Part shown: positions 54,906-63,260 of the stretch, piece by piece
Position numbering within the stretch: position 1 is the stretch's first letter
How the letters are laid out: each line of letters starts with the position of its first letter
Notes under the pieces: generated by a model
Told to the model about the DNA's origin: nothing
Seen by the model: the letters and a program-made list of their open reading frames with translations, nothing else
Database searches by the model: none
Assembly (NCBI RefSeq): GCF_015352425.1
Contig: NZ_JADKNH010000011.1
Coordinates: 124,001 to 188,000 of the forward strand
Direction of reading: 5' to 3'
DNA from: Fusibacter ferrireducens
GTDB taxonomy: Bacteria; Bacillota; Clostridia; Peptostreptococcales; Acidaminobacteraceae
Length of the DNA: 64,000 nt
Program-made: the position numbers and the translations under genes

Positions 54906-55097
54906 AAATATTGCAGCTATGACAAAGAAAAGTACTTTAGTGACGCAAAAAGAGAGTTGATGGTCGGTGTAAATCAATTGCGTGATTAGAGGAAAGGCGC
55001 TTTAGAGCTATGCATACTTGAGTGGGCTAATGCCAACTAGGGTGGAACCGCGGAATAATCTTTCGTCCCTTTTTACAGGGATGGAAGATTTTTTTTT
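54906..55097 (+). promoter_or_regulatory. Glycine T-box leader with terminator
   Basis: The T-box sequence AGGGTGGAACCGCGG (55039-55053) is unmistakable. Its TGGA complements UCCA, matching the U73 discriminator of tRNA-Gly. A GGC at 54996-54998 lies in a plausible specifier position. The transcription terminator is ATCTTTCGTCCCT / AGGGATGGAAGAT (55058-55088) with a T run. Uncharged tRNA-Gly should favour the antiterminator and turn on glyS. Confidence 0.93.
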
Positions 55098-55157
55098 GAT
55101 AATTTGGAATATATTTCTTGAAAAAACATCATTAAAAATGGATAATGGAGGTAAGTT

Positions 55158-56546
55158 ATGAATCAAGTAACGATGGAAAAAATAGTATCTCTGTCAAAGT
55201 CGAGAGGTTTTATCTTCCCAGGCTCTGATATATACGGTGGGTTGGCAAACTCGTGGGATTACGGTCCACTAGGTGTGGAACTGAAAAACAACATCAAACA
55301 GGCATGGTGGAAAAAATTTGTTCAAGGCAACCCACTTAATGTAGGTATCGACAGCGCTATCTTGATGAATCCAGAGGTATGGGTAGCATCAGGGCACGTT
55401 GGCGGTTTCAATGATCCTTTGATGGATTGTAAATCATGTAAAACGAGATTTAGAGCTGACCAAATCATTGAAGCGCATATGGCTGAAAAAGGTGAGCATG
55501 CAGATGCAATAGATGCCTGGGGCAACGAAAAAATGGAAAAATACATTGCAGATGAGGGCATTAAGTGTTCTAACTGTGGTGCGATTAATTTTACAAATAT
55601 TAGACAGTTCAATTTAATGTTCAAAACTTTTCAAGGTGCAGTAGAAGATTCTTCAACTGAAATTTACCTGAGACCAGAAACAGCTCAGGGGATATTCGTC
55701 AATTTTAAGGCCATTCAAAGAGCCTCTAGAAAGAAGATTCCATTTGGCATTGGTCAAATTGGTAAATCCTTTAGAAATGAAATTACACCAGGTAATTTTA
55801 TCTATAGAATAAGAGAATTCGAGCAGATGGAACTTGAGTTTTTCTGTGAACCGGGCAAAGATTTAGAATGGTTTGCATACTGGAAAGAATTCTGTATGAA
55901 CTGGTTGTTGAGACTGGGCTTGTCTGAGGAAAACATAAGGTTTAGAGATCATGAAGCAGAAGAACTCTCGCATTATTCAAATGCAACTACAGATATCGAA
56001 TTTAGATTTCCTTTTGGATGGGGTGAGCTCTGGGGCATTGCTGACCGTACAGACTTTGATTTAAAAGCACACATGAGTCAATCCAAAGCTGATCTATCTT
56101 ATCAAGACCCAACTACAAATGAAAAATACGTGCCATACTGTATAGAACCATCTCTTGGAGCTGATCGTGTGACACTTGCATTTCTAGCAGATGCCTATAA
56201 TGAAGAAGCACTTGAAGACGGTACCAGTCGAATTGTCATGAAATTTCACCCAGCATTGGCACCTTTTAAGGCAGCAATTTTCCCACTGTCTAAGAAATTG
56301 AATGACAATGCTCAAGAAGTGTTTAATACACTGGCAGAGCATTTTAATGTCGATTTTGATGATTCAGGTAGTATTGGAAAGCGCTATAGAAGACATGATG
56401 AAATCGGAACACCATACTGCATCACTTATGACTTTGAATCTGTTGAAGATCAATGTGTAACGATTCGTCACAGAGATACGATGGAACAAGAGCGTATTAA
56501 AATTGAAGATTTAGTTGCCTATATTGCTAAAGGTCTTAAATTTTAA
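55158..56546 (+). CDS. glyS: Glycyl-tRNA synthetase (alpha2 type)
   Basis: This 462-residue class II synthetase starts [23 protein letters not shown] and has [15 protein letters not shown] (motif 2 region) and [15 protein letters not shown] (motif 3). Single-chain, dimeric (alpha2) type, unlike the alpha2beta2 enzyme. The preceding T-box supports glycine specificity. TGGAGGTAAG gives the start. Confidence 0.97.
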   Translation: MNQVTMEKIVSLSKSRGFIFPGSDIYGGLANSWDYGPLGVELKNNIKQAWWKKFVQGNPLNVGIDSAILMNPEVWVASGHVGGFNDPLMDCKSCKTRFRADQIIEAHMAEKGEHADAIDAWGNEKMEKYIADEGIKCSNCGAINFTNIRQFNLMFKTFQGAVEDSSTEIYLRPETAQGIFVNFKAIQRASRKKIPFGIGQIGKSFRNEITPGNFIYRIREFEQMELEFFCEPGKDLEWFAYWKEFCMNWLLRLGLSEENIRFRDHEAEELSHYSNATTDIEFRFPFGWGELWGIADRTDFDLKAHMSQSKADLSYQDPTTNEKYVPYCIEPSLGADRVTLAFLADAYNEEALEDGTSRIVMKFHPALAPFKAAIFPLSKKLNDNAQEVFNTLAEHFNVDFDDSGSIGKRYRRHDEIGTPYCITYDFESVEDQCVTIRHRDTMEQERIKIEDLVAYIAKGLKF

Positions 56547-56655
56547 GGAATCCATTAAAACCTTATTTTAGTGAAAAATTCAAAAGTGTTGTGGCTTTAA
56601 AAAATATCAATAAAATCAGGATAAATGGATATATATTAAGCAAACGGAGGTGCCT

Positions 56656-57474
56656 ATGGACAATAGATATCATATCTTCATCGTATCCGATTCACTAGGT
56701 GAAACGGCAACACATGTTGCTAAAGCAGCTATGAATCAATTTTTAAATAAAGATTACATTGTAAAAAAATACAATTATGTTCGTGATGAAAACGCTGTGG
56801 AAGAAATTGTTATGGAGGCATCGAGACATAAATCTGTGGTGCTTTTCACAACTGTACTGGATGAAATGAGGATTAAACTCATCTCCTCTTGTGAACAGCA
56901 CAATGTAACCTATCATGATATTCTTTCACCAGTACTAAATCAATTTGCAGAGTTCTTTGCTGATAAACCTGTGGGTAAGCCTGGAACCATGTATAAACTG
57001 GATGACGATTATTTTGAAAGAGTTGCAGCTATTGAATTCGCTGTAAAATATGACGATGGCAAGGACTTGAGAGGCTTAAAATATGCTGATGTTGTATTAC
57101 TTGGCATATCGAGAACTTCTAAGACACCGCTGAGCATGTATTTATCGCATAAGAATGTCAAAGTGGCGAACGTGCCGCTTGTGCCTGAGATTCCAGTTGC
57201 TAAGGAAATATTTCAAGTCCCTAAGAACAAGTTGATTGGATTGACGAATTCACCAGATAAGCTCAATGAAATCAGAATGGAAAGACTAAAATCCCTTGGT
57301 CTATCTTCGGATGTGGAATATGCTAACATGGATCGTATTTTGCAAGAACTCGATTATGCTGAAAAAGTATATAAACAATTAGGGTGTCCAATTATTAATG
57401 TTGCAAATAAGGCTATTGAGGAAACTGCAAGCATTATCCTCGAAATAACTGGTCTTAATATGAAGCTCAAGTAG
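56656..57474 (+). CDS. ppdR: Pyruvate, phosphate dikinase regulatory protein (PDRP)
   Basis: PDRP is a bifunctional kinase/phosphorylase that inactivates PPDK using ADP and reactivates it with phosphate. The 272-residue DUF299 protein has a nucleotide motif LLGISRTSKTPLSMYLSHK and the N-terminal IFIVSDSLGETATHVAKA. It sits directly upstream of ppdK, its target. The ATG at 56656 follows GGAGG; GTG at 56650 would overlap it. Confidence 0.93.
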   Translation: MDNRYHIFIVSDSLGETATHVAKAAMNQFLNKDYIVKKYNYVRDENAVEEIVMEASRHKSVVLFTTVLDEMRIKLISSCEQHNVTYHDILSPVLNQFAEFFADKPVGKPGTMYKLDDDYFERVAAIEFAVKYDDGKDLRGLKYADVVLLGISRTSKTPLSMYLSHKNVKVANVPLVPEIPVAKEIFQVPKNKLIGLTNSPDKLNEIRMERLKSLGLSSDVEYANMDRILQELDYAEKVYKQLGCPIINVANKAIEETASIILEITGLNMKLK

Positions 57475-57487
57475 AGGCAGATAATTG

Positions 57488-57513
57488 ACCCATAGTTTTT
57501 CTATGGGTTTTTT
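57488..57513 (+). terminator. Terminator between ppdR and ppdK
   Basis: ACCCATAG / CTATGGGT with a T-rich loop and a T run. It separates the regulator from ppdK, which must have another promoter or read-through. Confidence 0.8.
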
Positions 57514-57545
57514 ATAAATTTTATCTTTGTGAGGGAAGGTTAAAA

Positions 57546-60173
57546 ATGAAAAAATTTGTTTATGCTTTTGAAGAGGGCTGTAAAGAGCTCAAATCACTGC
57601 TGGGCGGCAAAGGTGCCAACTTAGCAGAAATGAAAAAAATTGACTTGCCAGTACCTGAGGGATTTACGATTACAACTGAGGCCTGTAATCAGTATTATGT
57701 CGATGGTAAAAAGATTTCCGATGAAATAATTACTCAAATTGAGGCTAATTTAGTCCTTTTGGAAGAAAAGACACAAAAAAAACTGGGAGACGCCAATGAT
57801 CCATTATTGGTATCGGTTAGATCTGGTGCTGTGATTTCCATGCCTGGTATGATGGACACAGTTTTAAACTTAGGTTTAAATGATTTATCCGTTGAAGGGC
57901 TCACTAAGTTAACAGAAAACCGTAGATTTGCAATGGACTGTTACAGACGTTTTATTCAAATGTTCGGTGATGTCGTTTTAGAAATTCCTAAATACAAATT
58001 TGATAAAGTTTTAGATGGTAAAAAGGAAATCTGTGGTTATGAATCAGATACACAGCTTACGGCTGCGGATCTTGAAGAAATTATCGAAGGTTACAAAAAA
58101 ATTGTTAGCTCAGAGAAGGGTTTTGATTTTCCACAAGAACCTAAAGAACAGTTGATGATGGCAATTGAAGCTGTTTTTGGCTCTTGGAATAACGAACGTG
58201 CTATTGTCTACAGAAACTACAACGAGATTCCACATAATTTAGGCACTGCTGTCAACATTCAATCCATGGTGTTCGGCAATATGGGTATGACATCCGGCAC
58301 TGGCGTTGCATTCACACGTAATCCATCTACCGGTGAAAATAAACTCTTTGGTGAGTTCTTGATCAATGCACAAGGTGAGGACGTTGTTGCAGGCATCAGA
58401 ACGCCTCAAAAAATTGATGAATTGAAAGATGCATTACCTGAAGTCTATCAACAATTTGTCGATGTCTCTGCAAAACTTGAAGCACATTATAGAGATATGC
58501 AAGATATTGAGTTTACCGTTGAACGTGGTTCTTTATACATGTTGCAGACGAGAACTGGTAAAAGGACAGCTTATGCCGCTGTGAAAGTTGCAGTAGACAT
58601 GGTAGACGAAGGTGTTATTGATAAGAAAGAAGCACTTATGAGAATTGCACCTTCACAACTTGATCAGTTACTTCACCCTACATTTGAACCTGCTGCACTT
58701 GAATCTGCACACCTTTTAGCTAAGGGATTACCCGCTTCACCAGGTGCAGCAAGTGGAAAAGTATATTTCCACTCAGCTGACGTGGTTAAGGCTAGGGAAC
58801 AGAAAGTTAAGAGCATCTTAGTGAGAACAGAAACTTCACCTGAGGACATTGAGGGTATGGTAAAAGCAGAAGGTATCCTAACTTCAAGGGGCGGCATGAC
58901 ATCACATGCAGCGGTTGTTGCCAGAGGTATGGGCAAATGTTGCGTTGCAGGTTGTGGTGAAGTGAAAGTAGACGAGGAAAATCGTATTTTCAGAATTGGA
59001 GATCAAATCTTCAAAGAAGGGGATTACATTTCACTTGATGGTAACACTGGAAAAGTCTATTCAGGAGAAATTAAAACAGTTGAAGTTGGCTTGACAGGAG
59101 ATTTTGCTAAAGTACTGGCGTGGGCAGACGAATTTAGAACATTGGGCATTCGAACCAATGCGGATAATCCTCTAGACTCTGAGACCGCAGTTAAATTTGG
59201 AGCTGAAGGCATTGGCCTTTGCCGTACAGAGCACATGTTCTTTAGTGATGATCGAATTCTAAATGTAAGAGAGATGATTGTTGCATCTAATAAAGTGGAT
59301 CGTGTAAAAGCACTTGATAAACTCTTGCCATATCAAAAAGAAGATTTTATTGGCATTTTCAAGGCAATGGGATCAAGACCTGTAAACATCAGACTCTTAG
59401 ATCCACCATTACATGAATTCTTACCACATAAAGATGAAGAAATCAGTGCACTTGCTACAGATTTAGGTGTGGATTTTGAGGTGCTTAAATCCAAAGTGGA
59501 AAGTTTAAGTGAATTCAACCCAATGCTTGGCCATAGAGGATGCCGTTTGGCAATCACATATCCTGAAATTTATGAAATGCAAGTCAGAGCGATCATAGAA
59601 GCTGCTGTGTATTGTAAAGAAGAACTTAAAATAGAAGTGCATCCAGAAATTATGATCCCACTGGTTGGACATCTTAAGGAATTTACAATTCTCAAGAAAC
59701 TCGTTATAGATACAGCAACAGAGACACTTAAAACGTTAAATGCTGAAGTGGTCTATAAAGTGGGCACTATGATTGAAGTCCCTAGAGCAGCTTTAATCGC
59801 AGATGAAATTGCCAAGGAAGCTGAATTCTTCTCATTTGGAACCAACGATTTAACTCAAATGACGCTTGGTTTCTCTCGTGATGACTCTGGAAAATTTCTT
59901 GACGAATACGTGAAAAAAGAGGTATTTGATAAAGATCCATTTGAATCCATCGATCAAAATGGTGTGGGGAAACTCGTTAACATGGCATGTGAGCTTGGCC
60001 GACAATCAAATCCTACCATCAAATTAGGTATTTGCGGTGAGCACGGCGGAGAACCAAAATCTATTGAATTCTGCCATAAAACTGGACTTAACTACGTTTC
60101 TTGTTCACCTTTTAGAGTGCCAATTGCAAGACTTTCAGCAGCTCAGGCGGCGATTAAAAACAAAGACCAATAG
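57546..60173 (+). CDS. ppdK: Pyruvate, phosphate dikinase
   Basis: PPDK interconverts pyruvate + ATP + Pi with PEP + AMP + PPi, linking glycolysis and gluconeogenesis in anaerobes. The 875-residue protein has an ATP-grasp domain (GGKGANLAEM), the phosphohistidine domain with catalytic His in GGMTSHAAVVARGMG, and a PEP-binding TIM barrel (GIGLCRTEHMFF; GICGEHGGEP near the end). Length is normal. Its phosphothreonine/His site is the substrate of the upstream PDRP. Confidence 0.97.
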   Translation: MKKFVYAFEEGCKELKSLLGGKGANLAEMKKIDLPVPEGFTITTEACNQYYVDGKKISDEIITQIEANLVLLEEKTQKKLGDANDPLLVSVRSGAVISMPGMMDTVLNLGLNDLSVEGLTKLTENRRFAMDCYRRFIQMFGDVVLEIPKYKFDKVLDGKKEICGYESDTQLTAADLEEIIEGYKKIVSSEKGFDFPQEPKEQLMMAIEAVFGSWNNERAIVYRNYNEIPHNLGTAVNIQSMVFGNMGMTSGTGVAFTRNPSTGENKLFGEFLINAQGEDVVAGIRTPQKIDELKDALPEVYQQFVDVSAKLEAHYRDMQDIEFTVERGSLYMLQTRTGKRTAYAAVKVAVDMVDEGVIDKKEALMRIAPSQLDQLLHPTFEPAALESAHLLAKGLPASPGAASGKVYFHSADVVKAREQKVKSILVRTETSPEDIEGMVKAEGILTSRGGMTSHAAVVARGMGKCCVAGCGEVKVDEENRIFRIGDQIFKEGDYISLDGNTGKVYSGEIKTVEVGLTGDFAKVLAWADEFRTLGIRTNADNPLDSETAVKFGAEGIGLCRTEHMFFSDDRILNVREMIVASNKVDRVKALDKLLPYQKEDFIGIFKAMGSRPVNIRLLDPPLHEFLPHKDEEISALATDLGVDFEVLKSKVESLSEFNPMLGHRGCRLAITYPEIYEMQVRAIIEAAVYCKEELKIEVHPEIMIPLVGHLKEFTILKKLVIDTATETLKTLNAEVVYKVGTMIEVPRAALIADEIAKEAEFFSFGTNDLTQMTLGFSRDDSGKFLDEYVKKEVFDKDPFESIDQNGVGKLVNMACELGRQSNPTIKLGICGEHGGEPKSIEFCHKTGLNYVSCSPFRVPIARLSAAQAAIKNKDQ

Positions 60174-60256
60174 AAATAAGAATTAAAAACAGTTAGTTAA
60201 ACCTTCAAAGGCTTTGTATATCAAAGATTTGGTGGATTTAGTATAAAATGAAGTCA

Positions 60257-60293
60257 GGGTGTTATTTCTTAAGGAGTTTAAGAAATAACACCC
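60257..60293 (+). terminator. Terminator after ppdK
   Basis: GGGTGTTATTTCTTAA pairs with its complement around GGAGT, followed by TATTTTTATT. Confidence 0.85.
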
Positions 60294-60394
60294 TATTTTT
60301 ATTGTCTTTGCACTTTTGAACTAAGATTTGGGAGAAAAATTACTATTACGATCACTTTTTCTATTTAATTATAGAACAACGATAGAAATATAGT

Positions 60395-60712
60395 GTGGAA
60401 ATTTTTATATCTTATACTAAAAAGATAACTCTGATGAGAGATGAGCTAGAAAAGGAAGTAAGAGAAATTGATAATACATATAAAGGTAGATCAGAGTTAT
60501 CTAAAAGTTTGGCTAAAATGCCGTATGAAAGTTCTTTATACGGATTGAAAAATAAATATGGAAAAGGCTTAGAAGTTAAATCCCATGGAGAAAGTTTCTT
60601 AGAGTTATTTAACTCAAGATTTGTACCAGACGGATTATATATATTAGATGAACCTGAGACACCTTTATCACCTATGAAGCAGCTTGCTTTTATATTGGAA
60701 TGTCAACACTAA
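60395..60712 (+). pseudogene. Truncated AAA/ABC-type ATPase gene, 3' end cut by an IS
   Basis: The 105-residue frame contains PYESSLYGLKNKYG..., SHGESFLELF and YILDEPETPLSPMKQLAFI, the signature/Walker B part of predicted ATPases of the COG3910 type. The Walker A half is missing upstream: stop codons occur before GTG 60395. The frame runs into the IS3 end (last residues from IS sequence). So it is a fragment at both ends. Cargo brought by a mobile element is one explanation. Confidence 0.75.
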
Positions 60713-60713
60713 A

Positions 60714-61517
60714 TTAGACAACTTTTTTAAAGTGTAAATATTTGTAATCTATCGGTGACCGATAACCTAATGATGAGTGTAAGCGATGATTGTTGTACCA
60801 GTTTACATAATCGAACAATTCTAACTTTAAGTGTTCAATCGACTCAAATGTTTCTTGATATACAAACTCCTTTTTAACTGTCTTGAAGGTTGCTTCAGCT
60901 ACTGCATTATCATAAGGACAGCCTTTTTTACTTAAAGAACGTTCAATTGAAAATGTATCTAGTAATCCATCAATTGCGTTATTTTTAAACTCATTGCCTC
61001 TATCTGTATGAAAAATTTTGACCTTAGATAAATTGTGTTTGATAGATGAAAACGCTTCATATACAAGTCTTGCATCTTTACGAGCACCTGCACTATAACC
61101 CACGATTTCTCGGTTATGCAAATCAAGCATCAAACAAATATAGTGCCACTTATCATTTACTCTAACATAGGTTAAGTCACTTACAACAACGTCTAAAAAT
61201 TCTCTATTATCAAAGTTTCGATCAACTAGATTTGTGATTTTAGCCTCATTACAAGTATCTTTATGAACTCTATATTTGGCAACTGTATAGCTTGATACTA
61301 AGCCATTTTCACGCATAATACGACCAATACGACGCCTGGAAAGTATAATACCTTCTTTTTCTTCCAAATACTTTTTTAAACGTCTGGTGCCATAAGCGCG
61401 GCGATTTTCTTTAAAAGCTTTTATAACCGCTTTTGAATAGTCATCGTCTGAACTTGAATCTTCTAATTTTGATTCATAATAGTATGAACTTCTAGGCATA
61501 TTTAGGACGTCACACAT
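60714..61517 (-). CDS. IS3-family transposase OrfB (DDE)
   Basis: This 267-residue frame has the HTH_21 part (RAYGTRRLKKYLEEK) and the rve integrase core with DDE residues in VSDLTYV, FHTDRGNEF and NAVAEATFKTVKKE, ending YLHFKKVV. In an active element OrfB is normally made as an OrfAB fusion by frameshift; the upstream in-frame part (KVAIIKANSDKYSVSA) has no start codon. Initiation at ATG 61517 would lack the N-terminus. The protein half itself looks intact. Confidence 0.88.
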   Translation of the reverse strand: MCDVLNMPRSSYYYESKLEDSSSDDDYSKAVIKAFKENRRAYGTRRLKKYLEEKEGIILSRRRIGRIMRENGLVSSYTVAKYRVHKDTCNEAKITNLVDRNFDNREFLDVVVSDLTYVRVNDKWHYICLMLDLHNREIVGYSAGARKDARLVYEAFSSIKHNLSKVKIFHTDRGNEFKNNAIDGLLDTFSIERSLSKKGCPYDNAVAEATFKTVKKEFVYQETFESIEHLKLELFDYVNWYNNHRLHSSLGYRSPIDYKYLHFKKVV

Positions 61518-61614
61518 TGCTGATACAGAGTATTTATCACTGTTTGCTTTAATGATGGCTACTTTCGTCCCATGATCAGCGCTGCTTGCTTTATGCGATA
61601 GATTACAAGTAAAC

Positions 61615-61881
61615 CTATCTTAATGAAATATCATTTTCCATTTCTAATTGTTTGTTGTGTTTTCGAAGTTCTATCAGCTCTTTTTGTTCATCTGTGAGGT
61701 TATCTTTTGTTTTGAATGAGCCTGTATCTTTGTGTTATTTTATCCATTTATCAAGGGTTGAAGGGTATAAGTCATATTCTTTACGAATATCTGCTTTGCT
61801 TTTTCCGTTTAAATATAATTGTACTATTTGCTCTTTGAATCCTTCAGTGAAATTTCTTCGCTCTCTTTTATTATTAGACAT
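61615..61881 (-). pseudogene. IS3-family OrfA, disrupted
   Basis: From ATG 61881 the frame reads MSNNKRERRNFTEGFKEQIV and LNGKSKADIRKEYD (HTH_Tnp_1), then an in-frame TAA (61737-61735) where KQHKDTG would be expected (CAA to TAA). Reading continues in the same frame through [20 protein letters not shown] to a stop at 61615. The premature stop would block OrfAB fusion, so this copy is probably inactive on its own. Confidence 0.75.
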
Positions 61882-62131
61882 GGGGAATTCTCCTTTTTCT
61901 TTTGGTTATATTTTATATGACCTTAAGAAATCTGTCTAACTTAGTGTAAACCTATCCATCTTGATAAAGTTAATCAACTCTCCACTGGATTTGATATTTT
62001 TCATCTATATCCGCTAATTCTTCCTGATAATAGGGCGTACACCGGAAAAGTACTAACTGCTTGTATTGTTAGCCTACAGAGAATTTGTCGTTATTGTTGT
62101 CCAAAATATTTCAGTAGTAGTGTGGTTTACT

Positions 62132-62383
62132 ATGAAATTACCATATATAAACACATTTCATGAAGTAATCCTTGCCGTAGCACTACACACAAATATGATG
62201 TACGAAGAATTTCTAACAGAAATACTCATAAGTTTTTAATATTGGAATGAGGTTTTTGGAGATACACTTTTAACAGGTGCCCTTGTTGATCGATTGACTC
62301 ATAAAGCACACATCTTGGATAACTCTCTGGAAAATAGCGTTCGCTTTGGAGAAACAATGGCATGGATGAAAACCAAAGAATAA
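62132..62383 (+). pseudogene. IS21 istB remnant with internal deletion
   Basis: ATG 62132 reads MKLPYINTFHEVILAVALHT and NMMYEEFLTEIL, the N-terminal part of the IS21 helper ATPase IstB, then stops at 62237. Immediately downstream in the same frame is YWNEVFGDTLLTGALVDRLT and HKAHIL...MAWMKTKE, the IstB C-terminus. The AAA+ core of roughly 150 residues is gone, plus a stop codon lies at the join. The IS21 partner istA is not recognisable in 61950-62130, apart from a doubtful fragment. Stretch 62394-62600 holds a typical IS21-like tail (TTTAGTTGACA) and an unassigned frame. Confidence 0.75.
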
Positions 62384-62619
62384 GTTGGCCCGTTTTTCAA
62401 ACGATTGAGTGGATCATTTTTTAGTTGACAATACCATTTAAAAGGGGGGTGGAGCAATCGTTTCATTAACAGGATTTAAGATAGTGAAATATAGATGCTC
62501 CAATTTAAGATATGTTAATGTCCTTCTGTGGGAACATGTTGCTGCTAGTACAAGTTATGTACTTTTTGGTGACTATGTAAAAAAGGTGCATGATTTATAT
62601 TAGAAACAAAACAATTTAC

Positions 62620-62674
62620 TGTCAAATTTTACTGAGTCAAATAATTTGACATGGTGAAGTTTTGATGTTATGCT
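62620..62674 (+). promoter_or_regulatory. Promoter and possible operator of the XRE gene
   Basis: TTGACA (62646-62651) and TATGCT (62669-62674) have a 17-base spacer. The -35 lies in a 9-bp inverted repeat, TGTCAAATT (62620-62628) and AATTTGACA (62643-62651), with a further TCAAAT half-site between. This arrangement suits autorepression by the XRE protein. Confidence 0.5.
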
Positions 62675-62726
62675 GAATGTATTGTTAGGTACAAAAATAT
62701 TTTGAAAAATAGAAGGATGTGAAATA

Positions 62727-63227
62727 TTGTATTCCAAACTTGAAAAAGAACTACAAATTAGAGCATTGCAGGATAGTCTTTCTGTTATTAGAAAAATTGC
62801 TGGCTGGACTATGGAAGATTTAGGTGAAAAAATTGGCGTAACTAAACAGACAATAAGCAATTTAGAAAATCAAAAGACTCAAATGAATCTAACTCAGTAT
62901 ATTGCAATTCGTGCTGTATTTGACTTCGAGATTCAAAATAACAAATGCAATGAGATCCTTCCAGAAATAATTGCTTTGCTCTTGGACAAAAAACATGAGT
63001 ATTCAGAAGTAGATCAGAAAAAAATTGATGAAGCAACTAAAACTATTTCAGCTGCAGCTGCGGGTGGAATAAATGGAGCGGCTTTGACATCACTTAGCGG
63101 TAGTTTACTAAGTTCTATTGTAGCTGGAGCTGCAATTGGGGCACCAATAGGACCAGTAGGTATGGCACTGGGATCAATATGGTTATCGAAAATTTTAAAC
63201 TCTAAAAATGGAAAGGATAAAAAATAA
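62727..63227 (+). CDS. XRE-family HTH protein with glycine-rich hydrophobic tail
   Basis: This 166-residue protein has an HTH_3 domain (about 15-70; AGWTMEDLGEKIGVTKQTIS). After a linker with several charged residues there is a hydrophobic, Ala/Gly-rich C-terminal segment (about 108-155; AAAGGINGAALTSLSGSLLS, then IVAGAAIGAPIGPVGMALGS), with SKNGKDKK at the end. It could be a membrane-associated regulator or a glycine-zipper oligomer. The TTG start at 62727 follows AGAAGGATG. It sits next to the IS remnants. Confidence 0.75.
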   Translation: MYSKLEKELQIRALQDSLSVIRKIAGWTMEDLGEKIGVTKQTISNLENQKTQMNLTQYIAIRAVFDFEIQNNKCNEILPEIIALLLDKKHEYSEVDQKKIDEATKTISAAAAGGINGAALTSLSGSLLSSIVAGAAIGAPIGPVGMALGSIWLSKILNSKNGKDKK

Positions 63228-63260
63228 ATAAGACAAATTTTACTAATTGGGAGAACGCAA

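Larger units (their letters stand above)
60706..61947 (-). mobile_element. IS3-family insertion sequence (IS150-like group)
   Basis: Imperfect inverted repeats (left ACACTAAATTAGACA..., right ACACTAAGTTAGACA...) bound the region. It encodes an intact DDE transposase (orfB) and a damaged orfA on the minus strand. No clear target duplication was seen. Length is about 1.24 kb, typical for IS3. Confidence 0.8.

Noticed and set aside
61652-61939. 95-residue plus-strand frame in the IS
   Set aside because: It is antisense to orfA and has no family resemblance.
61950-62130. istA C-terminal remnant
   Set aside because: A short frame with YTGKVL vaguely recalls IstA, but it is too short and diverged to support.
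62460-62601. About 45-codon frame ending at 62601
   Set aside because: No start codon with a ribosome-binding site and no recognisable family; left unannotated.
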